DNA of 64,000 nucleotides. Source: Marinomonas ostreistagni. Its GTDB lineage: Bacteria > Pseudomonadota > Gammaproteobacteria > Pseudomonadales > Marinomonadaceae. Location of the stretch: NCBI RefSeq assembly GCF_016461785.1, contig NZ_JAEMUH010000002.1:248001-312000 (forward strand), written 5' to 3'. Below the pieces are notes generated by a model that did no database searches, was not told where the DNA came from, and worked only from the letters and a program-made list of their open reading frames with translations. How positions within the stretch are numbered: position 1 is the first letter of the stretch; every line of letters begins with the position of its first letter. This document shows positions 8,887 through 18,284 of the stretch, one piece after another. The translations under genes were made by a program, and so were the position numbers.

Positions 8887-10221
8887 CTATACATCCTGTT
8901 GTGTTTTTTTCTTAGGCAAACGAAATGGCTCGAACCCTTGTTGTGTTTGATCTTGAAAGACAACCTTCTTACGAGCGACAGGTTTCTTTTGGACTTTATT
9001 GGCCTTTGGTTTTGGCTTGTTTTTTGGTTTCGCTTGTTTCTGTGGCGCTCGCTTACTCGCGATACCGGTAAACGTTGGCTCCAAGCCTTCTACTTTCGAT
9101 AGCACAAAGGTGCGTTTTAAAAACTCTTCAACGTCCTTAAAATTAAACCAATCTTTAGGCCCTACCAATGAAATAGCTTCGCCTTTAAACCCAGCTCGGC
9201 CCGTACGACCGGTACGGTGTACGAACTCCTCTGCAGGCTTTGGAATATCGAAGTTAAACACATGAGAAACACTTGCAATATCTAGTCCACGTGATGCCAG
9301 ATCAGTACTTACCAACACGTCAAATTTGCCACGCGCAAAGTCATCCATCACTTTACTACGGGCGCTTTGGCTCATATCGCCATTCAAACTCCCCGTTCGC
9401 ACATCCCAACTGCCAATAAGTTCCGCCAAACGCACTGTATCACTTTTGGTCGCCGTGAAGATAATTGCTTGCTTAATTGTGAGGGAACGAATGAAGTGCT
9501 CTAGTAGTGCCTGCTTATGATCCAAGTGATCACATAAGTAAACATATTGTTTGATATCTTGGTGTTCATCTTGGCTGTGACCAATTGCCACTCGCACTGG
9601 CTCATGCAGTAGCTCTTGCGCAATTTCATTCACATCGGTGTTATCAAGTGTCGCAGAGAAAAATAACGTTTGACGACGGCGGTGATTCGCAGCGTTATTG
9701 ATAGCGCGTAAATCCGCTGCAAAGCCTAAATCTAGCATGCGATCCGCTTCATCTAGGATCAACATTTCTAGGCCTTCTAAAAACACGTTGCGCTGTTTTA
9801 GGTGATCCGCCATACGACCCGGTGTTGCGACGACAAAATGTGGGTCTTTTTGGAAGTTTTTATGCTGATCGTTAAAGTTCTCTCCGCCCAGCACCAAAAT
9901 CGAGCTGAAACGTGTCCCCGCAATTAGCGTTCTAAGAGTAGCGTACACTTGTTTTGCCAACTCGCGCGTCGGTACTAATATCAGAACGCGAGGGTCACGT
10001 TTAGCTAAAGCTTTGCGAGTGTATAAACGGTGAACGGCTGGCAACAAATACGCCAACGTTTTCCCTGAGCCTGTCTTGGAAGACGCCAATAAATCTTTAC
10101 CAGCCATCGCTTCAGGTATCGCACGCTCCTGAATTTCCGTTGCGTGCTCGTAGCCAAAGTGACCAAAAGACTTCATTAATCGGCTATCTAAATCAAACTC
10201 AGAAAATAACAATCGCTTCAC
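8887..10221 (-). CDS. DEAD-box ATP-dependent RNA helicase, SrmB-like
   Basis: 444 residues. Helicase motifs in order: Q-motif region ATEIQERAIP, motif I SSKTGSGKT, Ia [51 protein letters not shown]. The tail from about residue 395 is Lys-rich (KQAKPKNKPKPKANK), suited to RNA binding. The start FSEFDLDSRLMKSFGHFGY recalls SrmB, which helps 50S ribosome assembly, but I am not certain of the subfamily. The start is GTG with a poorly placed AAGG. It is one of three DEAD-box helicases in the window. Confidence 0.88.
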   Translation of the reverse strand: MKRLLFSEFDLDSRLMKSFGHFGYEHATEIQERAIPEAMAGKDLLASSKTGSGKTLAYLLPAVHRLYTRKALAKRDPRVLILVPTRELAKQVYATLRTLIAGTRFSSILVLGGENFNDQHKNFQKDPHFVVATPGRMADHLKQRNVFLEGLEMLILDEADRMLDLGFAADLRAINNAANHRRRQTLFFSATLDNTDVNEIAQELLHEPVRVAIGHSQDEHQDIKQYVYLCDHLDHKQALLEHFIRSLTIKQAIIFTATKSDTVRLAELIGSWDVRTGSLNGDMSQSARSKVMDDFARGKFDVLVSTDLASRGLDIASVSHVFNFDIPKPAEEFVHRTGRTGRAGFKGEAISLVGPKDWFNFKDVEEFLKRTFVLSKVEGLEPTFTGIASKRAPQKQAKPKNKPKPKANKVQKKPVARKKVVFQDQTQQGFEPFRLPKKKTQQDV

Positions 10222-10287
10222 CTTACAAAGATATATTTCAAAGGCTCATTATAACGTAGCCCATCAAACGACGAACACAGAAATCGT

Positions 10288-10836
10288 TTATATTTCGTGA
10301 AAAGTTCCAATCGTATGGAATTGCCCTGCACTCTTCAGCCGCAAAGTAATACCTTGAGCATGTTCCACCTGCTCAGCTTCTTCAACTAACTGATAGTAAA
10401 CATTACGATGAAAGTTTGCCCACATATCATGGCGTACTGAAACATAAGGCAGCCAATCACCTTGATATGCTCTCAATTCTATATGGCAATCTTCCCCCAG
10501 CGTCAGGACATCATTTGTTTTCGTATAAAAGCGCCAAACGAATTCACCTGCAGTATTGGCTATCTGCTCTGCTCGGACAATTTGAAATGGCACATCCTCC
10601 ACTTGTATGCGCACCTTTTCAGCAGGCGTTACCAAAAAGTACTCATTCCCTTCACGCCAAAGAATGCGACTAAACAGCGTCACCATTTTTTCACGCTTAA
10701 TCGCACTTCCTTCATGAATCCATTCACCATTCGCTTTGATGAGTAAATCCATATCGCCACAAAAATCAGGGTGCCAACGTTCCACAGGCGGGTAACCTTC
10801 CTCTAGGGTGATGGGGTCTAAATTAATACTCGGCAT
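10288..10836 (-). CDS. DUF1285 family protein
   Basis: 182 residues, no signal peptide or membrane segment. It has the typical DUF1285 layout: PPVERWHPDFCGDMDLLIKA near the start, IKREKMVTLFSRILWREG, and YLVTPAEKVRIQVEDVPF. The function is unknown; the family is beta-rich and found mainly in proteobacteria. The ATG has AGGAAAG upstream. It stands alone, divergent from the MetF-like gene across 158 bases, which probably hold both promoters. Confidence 0.8.
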   Translation of the reverse strand: MPSINLDPITLEEGYPPVERWHPDFCGDMDLLIKANGEWIHEGSAIKREKMVTLFSRILWREGNEYFLVTPAEKVRIQVEDVPFQIVRAEQIANTAGEFVWRFYTKTNDVLTLGEDCHIELRAYQGDWLPYVSVRHDMWANFHRNVYYQLVEEAEQVEHAQGITLRLKSAGQFHTIGTFHEI

Positions 10837-10994
10837 GGGCTTTCCTCATACAGCAAATTAGCGCCATTCAATTTAACTTCAAAATTATTCACACGCTGAT
10901 AGCAGATCTTGAATTCGATTCACTGTTAAACTATGCAGCATAAGATGATTACAAGAAGCTAAGCTTCCATAGAGATTATAAAACGAGCCCCCAA

Positions 10995-11954
10995 ATGACT
11001 ACTGAATTAGCACGTAAATTTGCCGACCCAAATCGTGGGGTCTATTTTATCGGCACAACACCGCCGAAAAACACGATCGACGATGACCAAAAGCTAAATG
11101 ACATTGGTCAAAAATTACTTGACCGACTAGGCCAAATCGAAGTCGACGGCCTAATTGTTTACGATATACAAGACGAAAGTAGCCGTATTTCGAAACCGCG
11201 TCCATTCCCATACATGGAGACTCATGACCCATTAGAATGGTCAAAACGCCTGAACACGTTGGCAATCAAACCTGTGATCACCTACAAAAGCGTCTCTTCA
11301 CGCAGTGCACAAGAATTCGATAAATGGCTGAACTCTGCTTGGGAAGACTATGGTGTACGCGACATCGTCTTGGTAGGTGCGCCTTCTTCTGAGGGACAAA
11401 TTGTTCTACCACTAAACCAAGCTTATGAAACACTACAAAAGAATGCCCATGACTTTAACTTGGGTGGCGTAACCATCGCCGAACGCCATGCAGTGAAAGG
11501 TGATGAGCACTTACGTTTAATGAACAAATCCATCGCAGGCTGTGATTTCTTTGTTTCGCAAGCCGTTTACAACCCACAAGCGACTGTCGACATGCTGAGC
11601 CAATACGCTCGCTCTTGTCGCGACAAGGGAGAAGCACCTAAGCGTGTGATTTTGACTTTCACTCCTTGTGGCAGTGAAAAAACATTGAGCTTTATGGAAT
11701 GGTTAGGCATTTCTGTGCCTGATGCGACTAAGCACCGTATTCTTGATGCCGAGTCGCCACTTGATGAGTCCATTAAGATTTGTCGCTCTGCTTTGGAGCA
11801 GATTATTGAGATTGCTCTGCCTTTGGGCATTCCTCTTGGTCTAAATATTGAGAGCTTAACTAACCGCAAAGAAGAAATTGACGCTTCGATCAACCTCTAC
11901 AAGCTTTTAAAAGCAACCCTTGATCTAAAGCTTGCTGAACAAAATATCAACTAG
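10995..11954 (+). CDS. Methylenetetrahydrofolate reductase-like protein
   Basis: 319 residues, no signal peptide. The start (GVYFIGTTPPKN), DGLIVYDIQDESSR, DIVLVGAPSSEG, GVTIAERH and AGCDFFVSQAVYNPQATVD follow the order of elements in the MTHFR TIM barrel, including the PE/TPP and SQ..Y type motifs. It is not a close MetF: canonical EFFPP is replaced by GTTPP. It may reduce methylene-tetrahydrofolate or act on another folate-like or flavin substrate. Its last 8 bases overlap the convergent heptosyltransferase gene. Confidence 0.6.
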   Translation: MTTELARKFADPNRGVYFIGTTPPKNTIDDDQKLNDIGQKLLDRLGQIEVDGLIVYDIQDESSRISKPRPFPYMETHDPLEWSKRLNTLAIKPVITYKSVSSRSAQEFDKWLNSAWEDYGVRDIVLVGAPSSEGQIVLPLNQAYETLQKNAHDFNLGGVTIAERHAVKGDEHLRLMNKSIAGCDFFVSQAVYNPQATVDMLSQYARSCRDKGEAPKRVILTFTPCGSEKTLSFMEWLGISVPDATKHRILDAESPLDESIKICRSALEQIIEIALPLGIPLGLNIESLTNRKEEIDASINLYKLLKATLDLKLAEQNIN

Positions 11955-12948
11955 CCATCGCCTGCAGCTGAGCAATCACTTGCTCGGTTGCAATATGCTC
12001 CATGGCCTTAGGGTCATGTACTCGAGCTGCCCAAGGCAGTTCTGCTACTGGCTTGCCGTACTCTTTCTTAGCACATTCATCATAAACACTGACCACACGA
12101 TCTAAGTCCACATAAGGCCCTGTACGCCTTGGATTAGAGTGTGCATATAAACCAATCACAGGTGTTCCGACCAGTGTCGCCATGTGTGCAGGTCCGGTAT
12201 CAGGACTCAACACCCACTTAGCCCCCGCCAGCACCGAGAGCATTTGCGGCAGACTGGTTTGCCCTACTAAATTGATCACGCCATCTGACTCAAGTTGTTG
12301 TGCTATTTCCCGCTCCAAAGAACTTGGGCCACCGGTTAGAACGACGGTTTTGCCCTGCTCAGAACACCATTGAATCACCGCCTTGTATCCTGAAACGGTC
12401 CAATTACGCTCAGCTTTTGAGGCACATGGATTAATCACAACATAATCGTTAGGGAGCGTTGCAGGCTTTTTAGGCAAGGACAAAGTTAGTGGTAACTCAA
12501 CCTCTGTAATACCCAACACCGAACTAATAGAAAGAAAGGAATCTAGAACGTGTTCCGACTTAGGCGTCGCGCCATACTCGTTTACAAACCAATGCTGCTT
12601 TTCACGTGAGAAGGCTTTATTAAAACCAATACGTCTTTTGGCCCGCACCACCCTACTTAATAAACTAGCACGCATTGACCACTGCAAGTGAAGCAACACA
12701 TCAAAGGAACTGCCAGACAGCTGTTTTCGCAGTGCCAGCATCCCTTTTACCCCTGTGCGCTTATCAAACACTTTGACGCTAATATTTGGTAGCAAACGAA
12801 CCAATTGCGCTTCGAGTGGTCCTGTAATCCATGTTATTTCTGCGTTGGGGTACTTCTTTTGTATTGCACTAATAACCGCCATGGCATGGCACACATCGCC
12901 AATAGCCGATAAGCGAATCACGGCAATACGTTGAATAGTCTGATCCAT
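11947..12948 (-). CDS. Glycosyltransferase family 9 (LPS heptosyltransferase type)
   Basis: 333 residues. The N-terminus RIAVIRLSAIGDVCHAMAV is the GT9 signature; the C-terminal half has VINPCASKAERNW, VVLTGGPSSLEREIA and SPDTGPAHMATLVGTPVIGLY, which bind the ADP-heptose donor in WaaC/WaaF. It should add a heptose to the LPS inner core at the cytoplasmic face. GGGGAG sits just before the ATG. The neighbouring divergent gene is kdkA, another inner-core enzyme, which supports the assignment. Whether it is heptosyltransferase I, II or another type cannot be told. Confidence 0.85.
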   Translation of the reverse strand: MDQTIQRIAVIRLSAIGDVCHAMAVISAIQKKYPNAEITWITGPLEAQLVRLLPNISVKVFDKRTGVKGMLALRKQLSGSSFDVLLHLQWSMRASLLSRVVRAKRRIGFNKAFSREKQHWFVNEYGATPKSEHVLDSFLSISSVLGITEVELPLTLSLPKKPATLPNDYVVINPCASKAERNWTVSGYKAVIQWCSEQGKTVVLTGGPSSLEREIAQQLESDGVINLVGQTSLPQMLSVLAGAKWVLSPDTGPAHMATLVGTPVIGLYAHSNPRRTGPYVDLDRVVSVYDECAKKEYGKPVAELPWAARVHDPKAMEHIATEQVIAQLQAMAS

Positions 12949-13051
12949 TTGCTCCCCTGGGGCTGTTTAAATAGATCAACTATTATAAAATACGCGCCGT
13001 TAAAATGGCCCGTAAAACCTGCCATCTCATTCATTTTTTTAGATTATTTAC

Positions 13052-13762
13052 ATGCCAAGCATTCATCCAACCGCAAGTAGCGACATTCTATTCATCAGCC
13101 CAGGCAACCCGGGAGTCACCAAGGAATGGTTTACCCCTGAATATTGGCAATCTCAAGACAGGCTAACCCATACTGCTGTGGGGAGAGGTACTGTCTGGTT
13201 TCTAGACACCCCAGTGGGTCAAACTGTACTTCGCCGTTACCGACGTGGCGGATTCATCGCAAAGTTCAATACGTTTCACTTTTTCACTCAACCTATCGAG
13301 CAAACGCGTGCTTACAAAGAACTGGCATTACTTGAAAGATTGCAACAGCTAGGTCTGCCAGCCCCGAAACCTGTAGCCGGTATGATTCGTCGCAATGGTT
13401 TGTTTTATCAGGCTTGGTTGATGACACAAGTAATCCCCAATGCCAAAGACCTCTACGAATGCCTCCAACAAACGTCTCTAGAAGATGCTGTTTGGCATCG
13501 TATTGGACGCACTATTGCAGAATTCCACCAACATAATGTGTATCACAGCGACTTAAACTGCCATAACATCATGATCGATACGTCGTTTCAGGTTTGGGTA
13601 ATAGATTTCGACAAGTGCTCCATTCGTAGCGACCAGAAAAGCTGGAAGAAAGAGAATTTAGAACGTTTAAAACGCTCCTTCCTGAAGGAACAGGGCAAAC
13701 TTGCCCAGTTCCAATTCAGTGATGCCGCATGGCAAGCCTTACTGCAAGGCTATGGTGCTTAA
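13052..13762 (+). CDS. kdkA: 3-deoxy-D-manno-octulosonic acid (Kdo) kinase
   Basis: 236 residues, typical for KdkA, an inner-membrane-associated kinase that phosphorylates Kdo at position 4 in LPS. Kinase-like motifs: RYRRGGFIAKFNTFHFF near residue 60, the catalytic HSDLNCHNIMID and the metal-binding VIDFDKCSIR. Phosphorylated Kdo is normal for lipid A-Kdo with a single Kdo. It is divergent from the GT9 gene. Its stop codon directly abuts the stop codon of cti on the other strand, and no terminator is visible between them. Confidence 0.9.
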   Translation: MPSIHPTASSDILFISPGNPGVTKEWFTPEYWQSQDRLTHTAVGRGTVWFLDTPVGQTVLRRYRRGGFIAKFNTFHFFTQPIEQTRAYKELALLERLQQLGLPAPKPVAGMIRRNGLFYQAWLMTQVIPNAKDLYECLQQTSLEDAVWHRIGRTIAEFHQHNVYHSDLNCHNIMIDTSFQVWVIDFDKCSIRSDQKSWKKENLERLKRSFLKEQGKLAQFQFSDAAWQALLQGYGA

Positions 13763-16120
13763 CTAGCGGTTTTGTAGTCGATTGTAATCTAAGATGCCGC
13801 TGCTCAGTGGCTTCATAGATTGGTTCATACGCGCAATTTTATCGCTGGTCGGCCAAAACTCAGGGCTGGTTCGCCTTACACCATACTGATCTAGCAAAGC
13901 GGTATAGCCACGGTCATCACGGATACCGCTAACGGTTTCAACAAATGTCTCTACTTCATCTTCAGAGACTTTTATTAAGACATTAGGGTAATCCCCGACG
14001 ACACCATAGGCGACAACAAAAGAATCTTCGTTAGGGGCCACGGTTGACTCTTCATCCAGCAGACTGGTGATATTGTAATGTCCTCGGTTATGCACCAAGG
14101 TGACCAACTCAGCATCACCATTCGATTGCTCGATCAATATCAAAGACACTTCAGGAAATGGCGCAACAGCTTGTCCTTGAAGTGCTTGCAATGACAACAA
14201 GGCATCTTGAGTCTTCACCGCTAATGAGCTTTGTGAAAGCTCATGATCATGGTTCAACACCTTCGCAATATGCTGACGAATGTGATCAAACAGCTCTTCT
14301 TTTGGATCATCGGTCTTATAGTCAATGCTCGACTCAATATTCACTTTGAGGAGATCACTGAAGATATAATCTTTAATAGTCTGATCTGTATTGCGATACC
14401 AGTACTCTCTGACCGTCTGCCGTTGATCTTTTGGCAGCAACAGTAAGAAGTTCATCTCACCTTCCATACGCAAGAAGTCCATATATAAACGTGTTACTAG
14501 CTGGTGACCAACGTTACCAAACACATCAAAACCTGCAACAAGCAAGTAATGAATGCGTTCTAATAATGGGTAATCGATTACCCAAGCTGTTTTGGGAGAA
14601 GGACCTATCATGCCCTTTTCAACCGTAGCGTTGTCGAAGTGACGCATCACTGTTAGGGCTGCGTTTTCATTACGACCTTCACCATCCCAAATCATATTAG
14701 TAGACATGGTAAGGCCTTTAGTACCAAGTTTTTCAATCAATTTGGCTTTGGATGATAAGTAACTCTTTTGCTTCTCTGAATACGATACCCATGACGTTAA
14801 AGGCAGAGCATTACTACTTTGTGATGCAGGTAACGCCAATGAAGAAGCATTTTCTTTTAGGAATGAACTACCGATATTATGTATCTCTAAATCTGGGTTA
14901 ACAAAGTACACCCAAAACTGCTCATTGATCACGTTTACGGCAACCTGGCCACGACACACCGGACCTTTTATAAACGCCATGATGGTATTTTGCGCGTGAT
15001 CAAGTAAGAAGCGGTAGCGGCTGTTTGCCGGCAGCTGTGCAAAAGACTGAAATGGGTTACTGGCCACTTCTGGTGCATAACTTGGTAACTCTGTGACATC
15101 AAACGACAAGTCGTATAACCAAGCGCTCCAGCGCTGCAATCGTTCTTCATCCATTTTCATAGGGATGAAAGTCTTCTGGACACGGCTCTCAGGGTCTAAC
15201 CATAGTCGATAAAAGACGCGCTCAACCCCTGGCGCATCATATGGACGACGAGTACTAATACGCTGAATTGGCTCACCCGGTGGCGTGCTTGATCTGACTA
15301 ATTTATAAGTGAACTGAGCATCGTCATCGAAATACAAGCTGTAAAGGTAGATATGCTCGTAAACATAGCGATTGATCAATCGGGACTTGAGATCATCTCC
15401 ATTAAACACCGCTTCCCATTTCGACACCTGCTCAGTTATTTCAGGCGGAACATTCACTGGCGCAGACATAGGCGCCCCTTTTACCAACCATCGAGTCAAA
15501 ATGTCATACTCTTGATCCGTTAGTTCAGGTAAACCGTACGGCATCCCCCAAGTCGGGTGGGAGGCTTCGAAATTAGAATATTCTTCCACTGCTGGACACT
15601 CTTGATCACGGTCCAATGAAAAATCGTAATCGTCCGATGGCAGTACAGTATGTTGGAACTCGCCTTGTTCTCGACGCAGGGCAATGGCTCGATATAAGAC
15701 ACTACCTTGCAGATTTGCCGCTGGACTTTGCGATCGTTCGTTTAAAATGGGGTAAAAACCCTTATCACGCCATTCTTGGGCTGTTCGGGCATCTTCAAAT
15801 AATCGAGTTGGCTCCACGGCCAGCAAACGATCACCCTCATAGACTTTATCCTTACTACCGCCACGTTCAATACCATCTGCGGCAGTGAGTTTAATTTGGC
15901 AAGGGGCGTCGTAGCAGGCATGACAGTTGATACAGCGGTTTTCTAAAATGGGCTTAACTTGGTCTTGGTAGAAGTTAACGGGCAACTTCTCTTCTTGAGG
16001 CAACCGATTCGCGCTGTTGGCTTTTCCGTAAGCTTCATCCAGATTTTGAGTGGCATATACAGCACACCCAGAAATGGCTAATAGGGCAAAAATACCCAAC
16101 CAGCGAGAAATCGATTTCAT
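13763..16120 (-). CDS. cti: Fatty acid cis/trans isomerase (periplasmic, c-type heme)
   Basis: 785 residues. An N-terminal signal segment (1-20) ends in AISGC, which could be a lipobox; cleavage after VYA by signal peptidase I is also possible. A CINCH heme-binding motif at 63-67 lies in the expected N-terminal place. The length and RAIALRREQGEFQHT, WGMPYGLPELT and NMIWDGEGRNENAALTV stretches fit Cti, which turns cis-unsaturated membrane fatty acids into trans forms to stiffen the membrane under solvent, heat or salt stress. AGGA precedes the ATG. Single gene. Confidence 0.92.
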   Translation of the reverse strand: MKSISRWLGIFALLAISGCAVYATQNLDEAYGKANSANRLPQEEKLPVNFYQDQVKPILENRCINCHACYDAPCQIKLTAADGIERGGSKDKVYEGDRLLAVEPTRLFEDARTAQEWRDKGFYPILNERSQSPAANLQGSVLYRAIALRREQGEFQHTVLPSDDYDFSLDRDQECPAVEEYSNFEASHPTWGMPYGLPELTDQEYDILTRWLVKGAPMSAPVNVPPEITEQVSKWEAVFNGDDLKSRLINRYVYEHIYLYSLYFDDDAQFTYKLVRSSTPPGEPIQRISTRRPYDAPGVERVFYRLWLDPESRVQKTFIPMKMDEERLQRWSAWLYDLSFDVTELPSYAPEVASNPFQSFAQLPANSRYRFLLDHAQNTIMAFIKGPVCRGQVAVNVINEQFWVYFVNPDLEIHNIGSSFLKENASSLALPASQSSNALPLTSWVSYSEKQKSYLSSKAKLIEKLGTKGLTMSTNMIWDGEGRNENAALTVMRHFDNATVEKGMIGPSPKTAWVIDYPLLERIHYLLVAGFDVFGNVGHQLVTRLYMDFLRMEGEMNFLLLLPKDQRQTVREYWYRNTDQTIKDYIFSDLLKVNIESSIDYKTDDPKEELFDHIRQHIAKVLNHDHELSQSSLAVKTQDALLSLQALQGQAVAPFPEVSLILIEQSNGDAELVTLVHNRGHYNITSLLDEESTVAPNEDSFVVAYGVVGDYPNVLIKVSEDEVETFVETVSGIRDDRGYTALLDQYGVRRTSPEFWPTSDKIARMNQSMKPLSSGILDYNRLQNR

Positions 16121-16186
16121 ATGTTCGTCCTAGGATTCGTTTGTTACTTATACGTTACAACATTTAAAACAGTTCAATGAGCAATA

Positions 16187-16217
16187 AAAAAGGGGAAAGT
16201 AAACTTTCCCCTTTTAA
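16187..16217. terminator. Bidirectional intrinsic terminator upstream of cti
   Basis: AAAAGGGGAAAGT and ACTTTCCCCTTTT form a long stem with a very small loop around 16202. It lies just past the stop of the acidic-protein gene on the minus strand. Confidence 0.8.
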
Positions 16218-16234
16218 GATGATACGTGTTGGAC

Positions 16235-16825
16235 TTAACGATTGTCTTCGTCTTCATCAAACTCAACAAGTTCGTAAGCATCTTCGCCCATGTCTTCGTT
16301 AGCAAGTAGCAATGCATCTTCATACGCACTACCAAACTCAATACGAGTAATGTCATATAGGTCGTATTCGTATGTTTCATCAAACCAGCGGGCATCTGAA
16401 CCGATTTCTTCCAGTTCAAAAGTGGTGGCATCTGCTCGAAGCACACGACCGATTTCACAACCATCAGAATCCACCTCTTCACGGTGGATGGTCACTAAAC
16501 CAAACTCTTCACTAATGTCCATTAGAAGTACCGCAAGATCATCCAAGTCCACTTCTGGATCTTCAATGTCTTCTCCACGGATTTCAAGCACACGCTTTTG
16601 GAAATCATTAAACGGCGCGGGGTGCATAAAGTCGCTAATATCTTCTAGAAACAGGATCTGATAGCCATTTAGATGAACACCATCATCAATGAGCTGCATG
16701 AGCACCATTTCTTCATTTGCCGCGATGATAAAGCCATCTGTCCAATTATCTGGTCCGTCAATTTCCTCACGGAAGATACGTACTACATTCTTACGTGTTC
16801 GGGCTTTTTCCAATTCGATGAGCAT
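16235..16825 (-). CDS. Acidic protein with two Sm-like halves, function unknown
   Basis: 196 residues and strongly acidic, ending EFDEDEDNR. No signal peptide or membrane segment. Two segments resemble each other: residues 31-67 (DGFIIAANEEMVLMQLIDDG ... YQILFLEDISDF) and about 125-178 (IGRVLRADATTFELEEIG ... YDLYDITRIEFGSAYEDAL). Both look like small beta-barrel folds ending in an (E/D)(D/I)I(S/T) strand, as in Sm-like/SH3-like domains. I do not recognise a named family. AGGAG sits 5 bases before the ATG. It is 65 bases upstream-adjacent to the YacL-like gene on the same strand, so it may be the last gene of the rbgA transcript. Confidence 0.75.
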   Translation of the reverse strand: MLIELEKARTRKNVVRIFREEIDGPDNWTDGFIIAANEEMVLMQLIDDGVHLNGYQILFLEDISDFMHPAPFNDFQKRVLEIRGEDIEDPEVDLDDLAVLLMDISEEFGLVTIHREEVDSDGCEIGRVLRADATTFELEEIGSDARWFDETYEYDLYDITRIEFGSAYEDALLLANEDMGEDAYELVEFDEDEDNR

Positions 16826-16890
16826 ACTGGCTCCTAAAGGACATCATTAAAAACAGGGTTAGTGTAAACCTTGGCTAACCTAGGAACAAC

Positions 16891-17271
16891 TTATTGCTGA
16901 AATTCGTGCCAATTTTCAATCAAATCAATAAGATCATCTAAGCCGCACTCCGATTCAATGCCATCATTAGAGGCTTGAAAAAAGTTACTTTGAGTGTCAA
17001 ACATGGCTTTAATCTCGTCTTCTGCTTGGCTCATGTCTACGCGACGTTTTACCACAACGCCTTCAGGGCTGATCACGACTTGAAAAATTCCGTGCTGGAA
17101 TTCGGTTGTTTCGTCTTCTTTTTCCGCCAATGATACAGCTTGCCAAACACGCTGAACCGTTTCTTTGTTGGTTAGGTGCTCACTAACCCATTCCGCAATG
17201 GCTGAAAACTCAATGTCCGCAAATACTCGGTATGAGCCTTCTTCTTGATCAAATGCTATTTCATAATCCAT
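16891..17271 (-). CDS. yacL: YacL family protein (UPF0231)
   Basis: About 126 residues from the ATG at 17271, with GAGG 9 bases upstream; a GTG at 17286 would place the ribosome-binding site inside the coding region. It starts MDYEIAFDQEEGSYRV, matches E. coli YacL in length, and ends in the typical acidic CGLDDLIDLIENWHEFQQ. The protein is soluble and acidic with no known reaction. It starts 11 bases after the RbgA-like stop, so the two are cotranscribed. Confidence 0.78.
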   Translation of the reverse strand: MDYEIAFDQEEGSYRVFADIEFSAIAEWVSEHLTNKETVQRVWQAVSLAEKEDETTEFQHGIFQVVISPEGVVVKRRVDMSQAEDEIKAMFDTQSNFFQASNDGIESECGLDDLIDLIENWHEFQQ

Positions 17272-17282
17272 AGAGCAGAACC

Positions 17283-18284
17283 TCACTCTTTACTATCACT
17301 ATCAAGGGTATCACTAACAGGGCTATCACTATTTTCTTGGCGATATGCCACATTCTGTTGCTGCTGACGTTGGGGCACAGCTGCAGCAAGTCGCGCTTGT
17401 CGAGCGGCTTCCTTGGCAGCTTTAACTTGCTCTACTTTGACCCACTCATCTGCCACCATCTCTGGGGTTTCCATCACGTAGGGACCAATGGCACCACTAC
17501 GTACATCTGATAAGAAAACTTCAGCGGCTTTGTGCATGTCGACTTTTCCGCCAGCGCGTAACGCCCCGCGCTTAGAACCAATAATCTTTAACGTTTCAGC
17601 AGCATCTGTCGGAATCGCTTTTAACTTGTAGCGGGTAACGAGCGCATCATTGTAATCCGCTAAGAAAAAGCTCAAGCCAACTAAGGCGACATCTTCATAA
17701 TCAATGGCGGTATCTCGCACCGCACCAGTCACTGCCAAACGATAACTGGCATCAGGGTTCTCGATTTTGGGCCATAGAATCCCAGGCGTATCCAACAGTT
17801 GAAAACCATCGTGTACGCGCAGCTTTTGCTGTGCTTTGGTGACTGCTGGCTCATTGCCCACTTTAGCCACACGTTTACCTAACAAAGCATTCATCAAACT
17901 TGATTTGCCCACATTTGGGATACCAGCAATCATCGCTCGGATAGGCTTCTCTGCAGTACCTCGATGCGGGACAAGAGCTTGTACCCAATTTGACAGTTTT
18001 GCTAAATCCGCCTTATCAGTCGTACTAAAAGGGTAAGCAGTGATATCGTCAGCGTCACGCCAATGCTCTAACCAGCGATTGACACGCTCACGGTCCGCTA
18101 GATCTTTTTTATTGAGCAGGCGTAATACAGGCACATCTCCACGCAAAGTGGTCAGCATAGGGTTTTGACTTGAGTCCGGAATACGGGCATCCAACACCTC
18201 AATGACCAAATCGACTTGGGTCATGACTTTCTCGATTTCACGTCGAGCTTTATTCATGTGCCCAGGGAACCATTGAACGCTCAC
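17283..18284 (-). CDS. ylqF: Ribosome-assembly GTPase RbgA/YlqF (circularly permuted)
   Basis: 333 residues. The GTPase motifs occur in permuted order: G4 (LLNKKDLADR, about residue 57) comes before G1 (GIPNVGKSS, about residue 123) and G3 (DTPGILWPK), the hallmark of YlqF/YawG proteins. It begins MSVQWFPGHMNKARREI, also typical. The role in late 50S subunit assembly is known for Bacillus RbgA; in gammaproteobacteria it is inferred. The start is GTG with AGAGG 7 bases before it. The C-terminal tail is Gln-rich and likely disordered. Confidence 0.9.
   Translation of the reverse strand: MSVQWFPGHMNKARREIEKVMTQVDLVIEVLDARIPDSSQNPMLTTLRGDVPVLRLLNKKDLADRERVNRWLEHWRDADDITAYPFSTTDKADLAKLSNWVQALVPHRGTAEKPIRAMIAGIPNVGKSSLMNALLGKRVAKVGNEPAVTKAQQKLRVHDGFQLLDTPGILWPKIENPDASYRLAVTGAVRDTAIDYEDVALVGLSFFLADYNDALVTRYKLKAIPTDAAETLKIIGSKRGALRAGGKVDMHKAAEVFLSDVRSGAIGPYVMETPEMVADEWVKVEQVKAAKEAARQARLAAAVPQRQQQQNVAYRQENSDSPVSDTLDSDSKE

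Noticed and set aside
10837-10994. Possible riboswitch ahead of the MetF-like gene
   Set aside because: No paired core of a known folate, SAM or B12 riboswitch and no terminator or sequestering hairpin could be found.
16290-16661. Plus-strand Ser-rich open frame of 123 codons
   Set aside because: It is the antisense shadow of the acidic protein gene; Ser-rich composition arises from the complement of Asp/Glu codons.
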